NCBI RefSeq assembly: GCF_020523965.1
Contig: NZ_JAJAPX010000001.1
Span: 744,001-808,000 of the forward strand
Direction of reading: 5' to 3'
DNA length: 64,000 nt
Source: Neotamlana sargassicola
GTDB lineage: Bacteria > Bacteroidota > Bacteroidia > Flavobacteriales > Flavobacteriaceae
Positions 33,537 through 43,749 of the stretch are shown here, piece by piece. Within the stretch, counting starts at the first letter, position 1. The number at the start of each line of letters is the position of its first letter. Under the pieces are notes generated by a model. It was not told the origin of the DNA and did not search any database. It saw nothing but the letters and a program-made list of their open reading frames with translations. A program made the translations under genes and the position numbers.

Positions 33537-36500
33537 ATGAACAATTTCAATTATATAGAAGCAAAGGTTGAAGCTTTTATTAAGAAGTATTACGTAAACG
33601 AGTTACTAAAAGGTGCCATTTTATTTTTTGCTATTGGCCTATTTTACTTTTTAGTTGTAATGTTTATTGAGTACGTTTTGTGGTTAAATACAACAGCTAG
33701 AAGTATTTTATTTTGGACTTTTATTTTGGTTGAATTAGCGCTACTAATAAAATTTATTATGTTGCCTTTGGCTAAATTATTTAAGCTGCAAAAAGGTATT
33801 AATTATGTTGATGCATCAAAAATTATAGGCAAACATTTTCCTGAGGTTAATGATAAGTTGTTAAATGTATTTCAACTTAAAAATACAGAAAGTAATTCTG
33901 AATTATTACTAGCAAGTATAGAGCAAAAATCTATTGAGCTAAAACCTATTCCGTTTAAAGTAGCGGTAAATTTAAAAGCTAATTTTAAGTATTTAAAATA
34001 TGCTGCTATACCAGTGGTTATCATTTTACTTTCTTTATTATTTGGAAAAGGTAATTGGTTTAACGAAAGTTATAAACGTGTTGTAAATTATAAAACCGCT
34101 TATACACCACCAGCGCCTTTTGAGTTTTTTGTTATTAATGAAGATTTAACAGCTGTTGAAAACAAAGATTTTATTCTACTAGTTCGTACAGCTGGAGATG
34201 TAATTCCAGAAACAGTAGAAGTTTATTATAATAACGAAACGTATTTTCTAAAACAAAAGGGTAACGGTGAGTTCGAGTATGTTTTTAATAAGCCTAAAAC
34301 CTCATTTGAATTTGAGTTGCAAGCTAATAATGTAACATCAAAACCATATAAAATTGAAGTAGTAAAAACACCAAGCATTGTCGATTTTCAAATGCATCTA
34401 GATTATCCGAGTTATTTAAAGAAGACAAACGAAATTTTAAAAAGTTCGGGTAATGCATTGGTTCCAGAAGGCACAAAAGTAACATGGAGAATAACTGCAG
34501 AATCAACGCATTCTATTTCTCTTTTTTCAAAAGATACAATACAATTTAAAAGTGAAGATACTAATGCATTTCAAGCTTCAAAAAGGTTGTTCAGTAATTT
34601 AAACTACACATTAAGCACCAGTAATAATAATTTAAAAAATTACGAAAACTTAAACTTTAATATCAATGTAATCAAAGATCAATATCCAGAAATTAAAGTG
34701 GAAGTAAAACAAGATAGTTTAGATAATCAGTCCTTATATTTTCATGGAAAAATTAATGATGATTATGGCTTACGTAATGTAAAAATGATTTATTATCCAA
34801 CTAATAAAATCACAGATAAGCAAGAGTTGGATTTAGGGATTTCTAACACCAATTTTGCAGAGTTTGTTACAGCGTTTCCAAATAATTTAAATATTGATGA
34901 AGGCGTAGCTTATAGTATTTATTTTGAGGTCTTAGATAATGATGCTGTTCACAACTATAAGAGTGTTAAAAGTGCAGTTTTTACATTTAGAAAAAGAACA
35001 CAAGAAGAAGAGGAGCAACGTAATTTGGAGGAACAAGGTAAGACCATAAATGATTTACAAAAATCTTTCGATAAGTTTAATTCACAGGAGAAAAGTCTAC
35101 AAGAAATCACACGACTTCAAAAGGAAAAAAATGATCTTAATTTTAATGATAAAAAGAAATTAGAATCGTTTATAGAACGTCAAAAGGAGCAGGACCAAAT
35201 GATGAAACATTTCAATAATAAATTAAAAAATAATATTGATGAGTTTCAAAAAGAAGATAAAGATGATCCGTTTAAAGAAGCATTAAAAAAGCGTCTTGAT
35301 GAAAATGAAGAAAGGTTAAAAAAGGACGAGCGATTGCTAAAAGAGTTAGAACGTTTACAAGAGAAAATTAACAAGGAACAACTAACAGAAAAACTAGAAG
35401 AATTAGCAAAACAAAACAAAAACAAAAAACGAAGTTTAGAGCAATTATTAGAGTTAACAAAAAGGTATTATGTTGAGAAGAAATTAGATCAACTAAAAGA
35501 AGATTTAATGAAGCTTGCTATTGATCAGGAGAAACTTTCTAACGAAAACAAAGAAGAAAATACTGTTGAAAAACAGAAGGCTTTAAACGAGAAATTTGAA
35601 GCCTATAAAAAGCAAATTTCAGATTTAGAAGAAGAAAGTAAATCCTTAAAAAAGCCTATTGATATCCCAAGAGATGCACTTGAGGAAAAGGCGATTGATG
35701 AAGATCAAAAAACGGCATCGGAAGAATTAGAAAAGAAAGAACAAGAAAATGCTTCAGACAATAAAAAGCAGCAAGAAAATAGCGCAGATCAAAATTTAAA
35801 AAAAGCACGAGAAAGCCAAAAGAAGGCTGCTAAAAAAATGATGCAAATGAGCCAAAGTATGCAACAAGCAATGCAAGCATCTGGTGGGGAACAATTGCAA
35901 GAAGATGTTGATGCGCTCCGTCAAATTTTAGATAATTTAGTTTTGTTTTCTTTCGATCAAGAAGACTTAATGAATCAATTTAAATCTTCAGAAACTAATG
36001 ATAACGGGTTTGCTTCAAACTTAAAAAAGCAGAATAATTTATTAGAACATTTCGAGCATGTAGACGATAGTTTGTTTGCGCTGTCACTTCGTAATCCTAA
36101 GTTATCCGAACAGGTTAATAAAGAAATTTCGGAAGTGTATTATAACATGGAAAAGAGCTTAGAAAACTTTGCTGATAATCGGGTGTATCAAGGTGTTTCC
36201 AATCAGCAGTTCGCTATTACAGCAACAAATAATTTAGCAGATTTTTTAAGTGATGTTTTAGATAATATGCAAGAAAGTTTAAGTATGTCTGCTGGTCAAG
36301 GCGGAAGTGGCGACATGCAATTACCAGACATTATTATGAGCCAAGAACAGCTCAATAAAATGATGGAAGAAGGTATGAAAAAAGGAGAAGGAAAACCTAA
36401 AGACGGTGAGGGAAAAAAGCCAGGACAAGGACAAAAACCTGGAGAAGGTTCTCAGGGTTCTAGTGGAGAAAACGATGGTGGCGATAAGAATGGAGAAGGT

Positions 36501-36968
36501 AAAAACGGAAAGAATGGACAGAAGCAATCAGGTGAAGGTGAAGGCACAAATGAAGATTTAAACGGACTGCTTTATCAAATTTACCAAGAACAACAGAAGC
36601 TTAGAAATGAACTTGAAGAACGTATTGCTAAAGAAGGTTTAAAAGGAAACGCAAAGAATTTAGTGCGCCAAATGGAGGCTGTTGAAATGGAATTGTTGAA
36701 TAAAGGATTCACGCAACAAACGCTTCAAAAAATGATGCAATTAAGGCATCAATTATTAAAATTGGAGAATGCGACGCATCAGCAGGAAGAAGAGAATAAA
36801 AGGCAATCTAAAGCTAATTCTAATCAGTTTAAAAACACAACTTCAAATCAAATTCCTACTGCCAAACAATATTTTAATACTACTGAAATATTAAATAAAC
36901 AAGCATTACCTTTGCAGCTTGTTTATAAAGTTAAAGTACAAGAATATTTCAATCAAACTAATGATTAA
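33537..36968 (+). CDS. DUF4175 family membrane protein, large coiled-coil
   Basis: A 1143-residue membrane protein. Three N-terminal membrane segments lie at about 22-45, 55-76 and 148-168, typical of the DUF4175 family of Bacteroidota and Alphaproteobacteria. A beta-rich region follows (about 190-490). A long charged coiled coil with many E, K, Q residues runs over about 490-800, followed by helices, a low-complexity Gly/Lys/Glu/Gln-rich stretch at about 948-1003, and a helical end. The function of the family is unknown; some members have been linked to the cell envelope. Its stop overlaps ybeY by 8 bases, so the two are translationally coupled. Confidence 0.85.
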   Translation: MNNFNYIEAKVEAFIKKYYVNELLKGAILFFAIGLFYFLVVMFIEYVLWLNTTARSILFWTFILVELALLIKFIMLPLAKLFKLQKGINYVDASKIIGKHFPEVNDKLLNVFQLKNTESNSELLLASIEQKSIELKPIPFKVAVNLKANFKYLKYAAIPVVIILLSLLFGKGNWFNESYKRVVNYKTAYTPPAPFEFFVINEDLTAVENKDFILLVRTAGDVIPETVEVYYNNETYFLKQKGNGEFEYVFNKPKTSFEFELQANNVTSKPYKIEVVKTPSIVDFQMHLDYPSYLKKTNEILKSSGNALVPEGTKVTWRITAESTHSISLFSKDTIQFKSEDTNAFQASKRLFSNLNYTLSTSNNNLKNYENLNFNINVIKDQYPEIKVEVKQDSLDNQSLYFHGKINDDYGLRNVKMIYYPTNKITDKQELDLGISNTNFAEFVTAFPNNLNIDEGVAYSIYFEVLDNDAVHNYKSVKSAVFTFRKRTQEEEEQRNLEEQGKTINDLQKSFDKFNSQEKSLQEITRLQKEKNDLNFNDKKKLESFIERQKEQDQMMKHFNNKLKNNIDEFQKEDKDDPFKEALKKRLDENEERLKKDERLLKELERLQEKINKEQLTEKLEELAKQNKNKKRSLEQLLELTKRYYVEKKLDQLKEDLMKLAIDQEKLSNENKEENTVEKQKALNEKFEAYKKQISDLEEESKSLKKPIDIPRDALEEKAIDEDQKTASEELEKKEQENASDNKKQQENSADQNLKKARESQKKAAKKMMQMSQSMQQAMQASGGEQLQEDVDALRQILDNLVLFSFDQEDLMNQFKSSETNDNGFASNLKKQNNLLEHFEHVDDSLFALSLRNPKLSEQVNKEISEVYYNMEKSLENFADNRVYQGVSNQQFAITATNNLADFLSDVLDNMQESLSMSAGQGGSGDMQLPDIIMSQEQLNKMMEEGMKKGEGKPKDGEGKKPGQGQKPGEGSQGSSGENDGGDKNGEGKNGKNGQKQSGEGEGTNEDLNGLLYQIYQEQQKLRNELEERIAKEGLKGNAKNLVRQMEAVEMELLNKGFTQQTLQKMMQLRHQLLKLENATHQQEEENKRQSKANSNQFKNTTSNQIPTAKQYFNTTEILNKQALPLQLVYKVKVQEYFNQTND

Positions 36969-37383
36969 TTTTAATTACGAAACCGATTTTAAATTGTCTT
37001 CTGAAGAAGATATTTCTAAGTGGATTTTAGAAACCATAACATTAGAAAACCACAGTTTAGAAGAGGTGAATTATGTATTTTGTGATGACGAATATTTACA
37101 CAAATTAAATGTAGAGTTTCTTAATCATGACACCTTAACGGATGTTATTAGTTTTGATTATTCTGTAGGTAAACAAATCTCTGGAGATGTTTTTATTTCC
37201 ATTGAAAGAGTTGCTGATAATGCTAAGGATTTTAATGTTTCTTTTGATGTTGAATTAAAGCGTGTAATTATTCATGGTATCCTGCATTATTGCGGATACA
37301 AAGATAAGACGGATGATGACGCTAAGTTAATGAGAAGCAAAGAAGACGAATACTTAGCGCTTTATAATCAGAAGTTTAATTAA
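36961..37383 (+). CDS. ybeY: Endoribonuclease / rRNA maturation factor YbeY
   Basis: A 140-residue protein that takes part in 16S rRNA 3'-end maturation and ribosome quality control. The ATG at 36961 (MINFNYETDF) is preferred over an earlier in-frame start at 36919 inside the upstream gene. The metal motif reads HGILHYCGYKD: H105 and H109 are present, but the third His ligand of the E. coli-type HGxLHLxGYDH is replaced by D115. The Asp-rich stretch TDDDAKLM and EDEYL follow as in Bacteroidota versions. It overlaps the DUF4175 gene and is followed by a parS-like site and mnmG. Confidence 0.92.
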   Translation: MINFNYETDFKLSSEEDISKWILETITLENHSLEEVNYVFCDDEYLHKLNVEFLNHDTLTDVISFDYSVGKQISGDVFISIERVADNAKDFNVSFDVELKRVIIHGILHYCGYKDKTDDDAKLMRSKEDEYLALYNQKFN

Positions 37384-37404
37384 AATAAATATTGAATTCA
37401 AACT

Positions 37405-37424
37405 AGTGTTCCACGTGGAACACT
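37405..37424. other. parS-like centromere site
   Basis: AGTGTTCCACGTGGAACACT is a perfect 20-bp palindrome whose core TGTTCCACGTGGAACA (37407-37422) matches the bacterial ParB-binding parS consensus TGTTtCACGTGaAACA with the common C/G variant. It lies 15 bases before mnmG. An identical core is at 39330-39345. Such sites recruit ParB for chromosome segregation and cluster near the replication origin. Confidence 0.88.
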
Positions 37425-37439
37425 TCAAATTTCCACGAT

Positions 37440-39311
37440 ATGTTTAACGAAGTATATGATGTTATTGTTGTAGGTGCAGGACATGCTGGTAGCGAAGCTG
37501 CTGCTGCTGCTGCCAACATGGGAAGTAAAACGTTGCTGGTTACTATGAATCTTCAAAACATCGCTCAAATGTCTTGCAATCCTGCTATGGGTGGTATTGC
37601 TAAAGGGCAAATTGTCCGTGAAATTGATGCGCTTGGAGGTTATAGTGGTATTGTTTCAGATACGTCTGCTATCCAATTTAAAATGCTTAATAAGTCTAAA
37701 GGACCAGCAATGTGGAGTCCGAGAGTGCAGAGTGACAGAATGCGTTTTGCTGAAGATTGGAGAATGCTTTTAGAGCAAACCAAGAACTTAGATTTCTATC
37801 AGGAAATGGTTTCTGGTTTACTTATTGAAGGCGACAAAGTGGTTGGGGTAAAAACATCTTTAGGTGTTGAGGTTCGTGGTAAATCTGTAGTATTAACAAA
37901 CGGTACTTTTTTAAATGGCCTAATTCATATTGGAGACAAAAATTTTGGTGGAGGTAGAGCTGGTGAAAAAGCGGCAACTGGAATTACAGAACAACTGGTT
38001 GATTTAGGTTTCGATTCTGGTAGAATGAAAACAGGAACACCGCCAAGGGTTGATGGTAGAAGTTTAGATTTTTCTAAAATGATTGAGCAGCCTGGTGATG
38101 AAAACCCTGAAAAATTTTCATATTTAGATACTACAAAACCATTGAAAGAACAACGTTCTTGTCACATGTCGTATACAAGTGCTTTGGTGCACGATTTGCT
38201 TCGCGAGGGTTTTGATAGATCGCCAATGTTTAATGGTAGAATTAAAAGCTTAGGGCCGCGTTATTGTCCATCTATTGAAGATAAAATTAATCGTTTTGCA
38301 GATAAAGATCGTCATCAGCTTTTTGTTGAACCAGAAGGTTGGAATACCGTGGAATATTATATAAATGGTTTCTCTACGTCGTTGCCAGAAGATGTTCAGT
38401 TTAAGGCTTTGCGTTCTGTTGTTGGATTCGAAAATGTTAAGTTTTTCCGTCCTGGTTATGCAATTGAATACGATTATTTTCCGCCAACACAATTAAAGCA
38501 TACTCTAGAAACTAAATTGGTTAGTGGATTGTATTTTGCTGGTCAAATAAATGGAACAACGGGTTACGAAGAGGCGGCTTCTCAAGGTTTGATGGCTGGT
38601 ATAAATGCGAGCTTAAAAGTTCAAGAAAAAGATCCTTTTATGTTGAAAAGGGATGAAGCTTATATTGGAGTTCTAATTGATGACTTAATTACAAAAGGCA
38701 CCGAAGAGCCATATAGAATGTTTACGTCGCGTGCAGAATATAGAACGTTACTGCGTCAAGATAATGCAGATTTGCGTTTAACACCTAAAGGGTATGAGTT
38801 AGGTTTGGCTTCTGAAAAGCGATTAAAACGCATGGAGCAAAAGCATGAATCGGCTAAAGAATTTGTTTCATTTTTCGAAAGCACAAGTGTAAAACCCGAA
38901 GAAATTAATCCGATTTTAGAGTCTAAAAATTCTTCTCCTGTTAATCAATCGGGTAAATTATTTAAAATATTTGCTCGTCCTAATATTGATATGGATGATG
39001 TTAGAAAAGTGAAAAGTGTTGAAGATTATATTCAAGAAAATAACCTAGATCGTGAAGTAATTGAGCAAACGGAAATTCAAGTTAAGTATTCTGGCTATAT
39101 CGCGAAAGAAAAAACTAATGCCGATAAGTTAAGTCGATTGGAATATGTAAAAATTCCGGCTGATTTCGATTATTCTAAAATTAAATCGATGAGTTTTGAA
39201 GCGCGTGAAAAGTTGAAAAAAATTCAGCCAACTACGGTTTCTCAAGCATCAAGAATTAGTGGTGTTTCACCGAACGATATTTCTGTTTTATTGGTTTATA
39301 TGGGTAGATAA
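37440..39311 (+). CDS. mnmG: tRNA uridine-5-carboxymethylaminomethyl modification enzyme MnmG
   Basis: A 623-residue FAD enzyme that, with MnmE, modifies U34 of certain tRNAs (cmnm5U). The N-terminal FAD motif is [14 protein letters not shown] (GxGxxG at 12-17). Family marks [27 protein letters not shown] and [10 protein letters not shown] follow. The C-terminal helical domain for MnmE and tRNA binding ([28 protein letters not shown]) is complete. Length matches the family. In many bacteria mnmG lies close to the origin and the par locus; here it is flanked by two parS-like sites. Confidence 0.97.
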   Translation: MFNEVYDVIVVGAGHAGSEAAAAAANMGSKTLLVTMNLQNIAQMSCNPAMGGIAKGQIVREIDALGGYSGIVSDTSAIQFKMLNKSKGPAMWSPRVQSDRMRFAEDWRMLLEQTKNLDFYQEMVSGLLIEGDKVVGVKTSLGVEVRGKSVVLTNGTFLNGLIHIGDKNFGGGRAGEKAATGITEQLVDLGFDSGRMKTGTPPRVDGRSLDFSKMIEQPGDENPEKFSYLDTTKPLKEQRSCHMSYTSALVHDLLREGFDRSPMFNGRIKSLGPRYCPSIEDKINRFADKDRHQLFVEPEGWNTVEYYINGFSTSLPEDVQFKALRSVVGFENVKFFRPGYAIEYDYFPPTQLKHTLETKLVSGLYFAGQINGTTGYEEAASQGLMAGINASLKVQEKDPFMLKRDEAYIGVLIDDLITKGTEEPYRMFTSRAEYRTLLRQDNADLRLTPKGYELGLASEKRLKRMEQKHESAKEFVSFFESTSVKPEEINPILESKNSSPVNQSGKLFKIFARPNIDMDDVRKVKSVEDYIQENNLDREVIEQTEIQVKYSGYIAKEKTNADKLSRLEYVKIPADFDYSKIKSMSFEAREKLKKIQPTTVSQASRISGVSPNDISVLLVYMGR

Positions 39312-39329
39312 TTTAAAAATTAGTAAAAG

Positions 39330-39345
39330 TGTTCCACGTGGAACA
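39330..39345. other. parS-like centromere site, second copy
   Basis: TGTTCCACGTGGAACA is repeated exactly, 18 bases after the mnmG stop and 1.9 kb from the first copy. Flanks differ beyond the 16-bp core, so the core itself is conserved. Confidence 0.88.
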
Positions 39346-39395
39346 GGGTTAAAATATCTAAAAACAATCAATTTTTTAATAATATTCATGAATTC

Positions 39396-40253
39396 GTGGC
39401 ACTAAAACAGTCGAAAAATATCATTTTAAAAGTAAAAGATTATTCAGTTTCTGGCGAAGATTTCGAATTGTTAGAAAACGAAACCTATGGTTTTTTAGAA
39501 ACACATCCGCAACCTTCAAAAGAAAAACTTCCGGAATATTATAAAAGCGAAGATTATATTTCGCATACCGATGCTAAACGAAATCTTTTTGAAAAAGTAT
39601 ATCATTTAGTTCGTGTTTATGCTTTAAACAAAAAGTTGAGTTTAATAAATAACCATGTGTCTGCAGATAAAAATTTATTAGATGTTGGCTGTGGTACGGG
39701 AGATTTTTTAAACGCTGCAATAAAAAACGGTTGGCAGGTAAATGGAGTAGAGCCGAACGCACAAGCAAGAAATATTGCTAATAAAAAAACAAACAACGCG
39801 GTTTTTAATATTGAAAAACTTAAAGAATTTCAAGAAGCTTCGTTTAATGTAATTACGCTTTGGCATGTTCTAGAACATTTACCAAACCTCGAAGAACATA
39901 TAGAATTGTTTAAAAAACTATTAAAACCCAATGGTGTTTTAATAATTGCAGTGCCAAATTATAAAAGTTACGATGCTAAACATTACAAAAGTTTTTGGGC
40001 TGCCTACGATGTCCCAAGACATCTTTGGCATTTTAATAAATCTTCAATTAAAAATTTAGTGGAAGGTTATGGTTTTAGTTTAAATAAAATTAAACCCATG
40101 TGGTTCGATGCGTTTTATGTAAGTCTGCTTTCAGAAAAATATAAAACAGGTAAAATGAATTTTATAAAAGGATTTTTTATTGGCTTACTTTCAAATGTAA
40201 AAGCATTAGCTTCAAAAGAAACATCTTCTTTAATTTATGTCGTAAAAAAATAA
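39396..40253 (+). CDS. Class I SAM-dependent methyltransferase
   Basis: A 285-residue cytoplasmic methyltransferase, started at the GTG at 39396 because no ATG in frame lies near the family N-terminus. The SAM-binding motif LLDVGCGTGDFL lies at about 93-104, followed by GVEPNAQAR and LWHVLEHLPN. The C-terminus (YDVPRHLWHFNKSSI) is common in this group, whose members often modify sugars, lipids or small metabolites. The N-terminal 80 residues may carry a small extra domain. Substrate is unknown. It lies after mnmG and the second parS site. Confidence 0.82.
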   Translation: MALKQSKNIILKVKDYSVSGEDFELLENETYGFLETHPQPSKEKLPEYYKSEDYISHTDAKRNLFEKVYHLVRVYALNKKLSLINNHVSADKNLLDVGCGTGDFLNAAIKNGWQVNGVEPNAQARNIANKKTNNAVFNIEKLKEFQEASFNVITLWHVLEHLPNLEEHIELFKKLLKPNGVLIIAVPNYKSYDAKHYKSFWAAYDVPRHLWHFNKSSIKNLVEGYGFSLNKIKPMWFDAFYVSLLSEKYKTGKMNFIKGFFIGLLSNVKALASKETSSLIYVVKK

Positions 40254-40571
40254 ATAGCGATAATTGGGTTTTTGAAATTTTACAATATTTAAAAACACGC
40301 AATCTTTTATTTATTTTTTCAATAATCCTTTTTTTAGGAATTTTTAGGTGTTTTTTGAGTGAAAAAAACCAAAATATTTATTTTAAGAATAAATTTTAAA
40401 TCAATTTTAGGGTCGGTAGTTGGTTATATGTCTTTTTTGTAAAAGTTGCTTAAAACGCTTTAAAATGAGTTGTTTTTTATAAAGGAATCTTATTTTTAGT
40501 GATTTGTGTTATAAGTTTTCTTTATTTGTTAAAAACAAAATAAATTTCGGTTATTCTAAAACTTACTTTAT
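40254..40571. other. AT-rich intergenic region without a recognised gene
   Basis: About 320 bases between the methyltransferase stop and a promoter of the next gene. It is rich in A and T runs. No open frame, tRNA or stable GC hairpin was seen, and no terminator for the methyltransferase was found. Confidence 0.6.
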
Positions 40572-40579
40572 TACATTTG
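40572..40579 (+). promoter_or_regulatory. -7 box TACATTTG
   Basis: An exact TAnnTTTG match 41 bases before the ATG of the OmpH-like lipoprotein. A -33 TTG is not clear. Confidence 0.55.
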
Positions 40580-40619
40580 TTTCAATTAAAAAATAGATCT
40601 AACTAATTTTCATAAAACC

Positions 40620-41141
40620 ATGAAAAAATTAATTTTTACTGCTTTTACAGTTTTGGCTTTAACGTCTTGCCAGGAGGAAAAGAAAATCGCTTTTGTTGAT
40701 AACGGAGAAGTTATTAACGAATATCAAGAGAAAAAAGATGTTGAAGCTAAGTTTCAATTAAAAGATGAGGCTTTTAGAAAAAAAGCAGATAGTATTGGGC
40801 AAGCATTTCAAGCCGAAGTACAATCTACACAAGCAACAGCTCAAAAATCGTCGCAACGCAAGGCACAAGAATTAATGGCAGGTTTGCAACAAAAGCAACA
40901 AGTTTTACAGCAACAAATGCAAATAGAGCAGCAACAGTTAACACAAGAATTTCAAGCAGAAATTGATTCTGTTATTGGAAAAGTAAAAGACTTTGTTAAA
41001 GATTATGGTAAAGCAAATGGTTACACTTATATTTTAGGAACTAGCGATGCTGCAGCAACAGTTATGTATGGTTCAGAAGAAAACGATTTAACCGAAACAA
41101 TTTTAAATGCACTTAACGATTCTTATAAATCGGAAGAGTAA
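40620..41141 (+). CDS. OmpH/Skp-like lipoprotein
   Basis: A 173-residue lipoprotein. Lipobox LTSC gives C17, followed by QEEKK. The mature part opens with KIAFVDNGEVINEYQEKKDVEAKF, a Skp/OmpH-like start, then a long glutamine-rich helical arm (about 55-115), and closes with YTYILGTSDAAATVMYG, the OmpH end (quoted pieces are separate). Skp-type chaperones are soluble trimers that carry outer-membrane proteins in the periplasm; a lipidated version would be membrane anchored. The acidic residues after Cys raise the chance of surface exposure, which would not fit a chaperone. It is monocistronic. Confidence 0.82.
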   Translation: MKKLIFTAFTVLALTSCQEEKKIAFVDNGEVINEYQEKKDVEAKFQLKDEAFRKKADSIGQAFQAEVQSTQATAQKSSQRKAQELMAGLQQKQQVLQQQMQIEQQQLTQEFQAEIDSVIGKVKDFVKDYGKANGYTYILGTSDAAATVMYGSEENDLTETILNALNDSYKSEE

Positions 41142-41169
41142 TTTTAAGATTTAATGTTTTTAAATATCG

Positions 41170-41200
41170 AGCCAAAAGTTAATAGCTTTTGGCTTTTTTT
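41170..41200 (+). terminator. Rho-independent terminator
   Basis: AGCCAAAAG (41170-41178) pairs with CTTTTGGCT (41186-41194) around TTAATAG, followed by T7. It lies 29 bases after the OmpH-like gene. Confidence 0.93.
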
Positions 41201-41312
41201 ATGCGCTTTTTTTTAAGATTAGATGTAACAAAATTGAGGTTTCGGTCGTCTTTATTAAATGTTTACCAATGTTTTTTATGTTTTATCGTTAATAAATACA
41301 TAAATGTAAATG

Positions 41313-41344
41313 TTGTTTTATTTATTAAACATAGCCTAACTTTA
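41313..41344 (+). promoter_or_regulatory. Promoter: TTG -33 and TAACTTTA -7
   Basis: TTG (41313-41315) and TAACTTTA (41337-41344; one mismatch to TAnnTTTG) are separated by 21 bases, matching the Bacteroidota promoter layout. It lies 26 bases before the TonB receptor start. Confidence 0.5.
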
Positions 41345-41370
41345 TCAAATCAAAATAAGAACAGTTATTA

Positions 41371-43746
41371 ATGAAACATTTAACTTTAATTATTGTCTTG
41401 TTTACGAGTTTTACGTGCTTGTCACAAGAAAAATTTAGTATCAGCGGGACCATAACCGATGCGAATAACGGGGAAACCCTTTTGGGAGCAACAGTTTACT
41501 TAAAAAACACCAATTTTGGCGCTACAACTAACGAGTATGGCTTTTTCTCGTTAACGGCCCCAGAAGGAGATTATGCGTTAGTAATTTCGTATGTGGGTTA
41601 CCAAACATTTTCTCAAAATATACAACTATATGCAGATAAAAAACTGGATTTCGAACTACAAGAATCGGCCACTTCTTTAGATGAAGTTGTAATAATTGCA
41701 GAAGAAAGCGAGGTGGTAAACATTAAAAAGCCACAAATGAGTGTGTCTAAATTAAACGCTCAAACTATTAAGGAAATGCCAGCCGTTTTAGGCGAAGTAG
41801 ATGTTATAAAATCTATACAAATGCTACCTGGTGTAACGAGTAACGGCGAAGGTTCGGCAGGATTTCATGTTCGAGGTGGAGCGGCAGACCAAAACTTAGT
41901 ACTGTTAGATGAAGCTATAATTTATAATACCTCGCATTTTTTTGGATTCTTTTCTGTGTTTAACACCGATGCTATAAAAAATATAAAGCTTTATAAAGGC
42001 GATATTCCTGCTAAATTTGGAGGTCGTGTGTCTTCTGTTCTCGATGTTCGGCAAAAAGATGGAAATAATAAAGAGTTTGAGCTTAACGGTGGTGTTGGTT
42101 TAATATCTAGCCGTTTAACCGCAGAATCGCCAATTTTTAAGGATAAAGGTTCATTTTTAATATCTGGAAGAGCGTCTTATGCACATTTATTTATGCCTTT
42201 TATTGAAGAGGTTAAAGATGATAAAATTTCGTTTTACGATTTAAATTTAAAAACCAATTTCGAACTTAATGAAAAAAACAAACTGTATTTGTCTGGTTAT
42301 TTTGGTCGCGATGTGTTTAACTTATCGAGTTTAATTGAAAACACCTATGGCAATGCCACGGGAAACTTACGTTGGAACCACGTTATAAGCGATAAATTAT
42401 TCTCAAATTTATCTTTTATTTACAGTAAATACGACTACAATATTGTGCTCGATTTTATTGAGCTCGATTGGGAAGCAGATATAGTTAACTACAACATTAA
42501 ATACGATTTAGGTTATTTTGTAAATAATGATTTAACATTCGATTTTGGTGTAAGTGCACTAACTTATAATGTAAATCCAGGAGAAATTCGGCCATCTACC
42601 GAGACATCCTCGATAAACGCTTTAAAATTAGATGAAAAACGGGCATTTGAAGGTGCTATTTACGCGAGTGCAGAACATAAAATTACCGAAAAATTAGCTT
42701 TAAATTACGGGTTACGATTGAGTTCTTTTTCCAGACTTGGCGGGCAAACCATGACTAATTACCTAAACAATCAGCCAGTTGTTTATAATAGCGAATTAGG
42801 CATTTACGAGCGCGGTGAAGCCGAAAGCGAAACTACATATAGTAAGAGTGAAACCATAAAATCTTTTGCTAATTTAGAGCCTCGTTTTGGTATATCTTAT
42901 CAATTAAATAAATTATCTTCTTTAAAAGCCAGTTATACCAGATCTGCACAGTATTTACATCTGCTTTCCAACACATCTTCTGTTACGCCTTTAGATGTTT
43001 GGACACCAAGCGGGCAGTATATTAAGCCGCAATTATCTAATCAATACGCTTTAGGTTATTACAAAAATTTTAATGAAAACACCTTTACTCTTGAGTTAGA
43101 AACCTACTTTAAAGAGGTTGATAATAGAATTGATTACATTGATGGATCAGATTTAATAGGAAATAATAATATTGAAACCGAAATATTAAGTGGTGAAGCC
43201 AGATCGTATGGTTTAGAGTTGCTTTTCCGTAAAAATAAAGGTGCTTTTACCGGTTGGTTGGCGTACACCTTATCAAAATCCGAACAGCGAGCGCTTGGAG
43301 GAAATGCTGGAGGACCAGGGATTAATAACGGTAATTGGTATAATACGTATTATGATAGAACTCACGATATATCGTTAACCGGCTCATATAAATTAAACGA
43401 TAAATGGCGATTTAGTAGTAATTTTGTATTTCAAACCGGCCGTCCAGTAACCTATCCTAACGGACAATATAATTACGAAGGTCTGTCTATTGCTACATAT
43501 GCTAATCGTAACGAAAACCGATTACCAACTTATCACAGGCTCGATATTTCGGCTACTTTAACACCAAAAAGAAAAGCCGATAAACGTTGGAAAGGTGAGT
43601 GGGTGTTTGGTATTTACAACTTGTACGATAGGCGCAATGCCGCTTCGGTTAGCTTTAGTCAAAACAACCAAACAGGACTTAACGAGGCTTCTAGAATTTC
43701 TATTTTCGGCCGAATCCCTTCAGTAACCTACAACTTCAAATTTTAA
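41371..43746 (+). CDS. TonB-dependent receptor with carboxypeptidase-like N-domain
   Basis: A 791-residue outer-membrane receptor. Signal peptide about 1-18 (ends CLSQ). A carboxypeptidase-regulatory-like domain covers about 23-100 (ISGTITDANNGETLLGATVY). The plug has SIQMLPGVTSNGEGSAGFHVRGG, the FecA/FhuE-like pattern. The barrel ends in SVTYNFKF with terminal Phe. It is not a SusC type and is paired, with a 3-base gap, with a DUF4249 lipoprotein, a very common Bacteroidota arrangement. The substrate is unknown; a metal chelate, peptide or other nutrient is possible. It has its own promoter. Confidence 0.92.
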   Translation: MKHLTLIIVLFTSFTCLSQEKFSISGTITDANNGETLLGATVYLKNTNFGATTNEYGFFSLTAPEGDYALVISYVGYQTFSQNIQLYADKKLDFELQESATSLDEVVIIAEESEVVNIKKPQMSVSKLNAQTIKEMPAVLGEVDVIKSIQMLPGVTSNGEGSAGFHVRGGAADQNLVLLDEAIIYNTSHFFGFFSVFNTDAIKNIKLYKGDIPAKFGGRVSSVLDVRQKDGNNKEFELNGGVGLISSRLTAESPIFKDKGSFLISGRASYAHLFMPFIEEVKDDKISFYDLNLKTNFELNEKNKLYLSGYFGRDVFNLSSLIENTYGNATGNLRWNHVISDKLFSNLSFIYSKYDYNIVLDFIELDWEADIVNYNIKYDLGYFVNNDLTFDFGVSALTYNVNPGEIRPSTETSSINALKLDEKRAFEGAIYASAEHKITEKLALNYGLRLSSFSRLGGQTMTNYLNNQPVVYNSELGIYERGEAESETTYSKSETIKSFANLEPRFGISYQLNKLSSLKASYTRSAQYLHLLSNTSSVTPLDVWTPSGQYIKPQLSNQYALGYYKNFNENTFTLELETYFKEVDNRIDYIDGSDLIGNNNIETEILSGEARSYGLELLFRKNKGAFTGWLAYTLSKSEQRALGGNAGGPGINNGNWYNTYYDRTHDISLTGSYKLNDKWRFSSNFVFQTGRPVTYPNGQYNYEGLSIATYANRNENRLPTYHRLDISATLTPKRKADKRWKGEWVFGIYNLYDRRNAASVSFSQNNQTGLNEASRISIFGRIPSVTYNFKF

Positions 43747-43749
43747 ATC

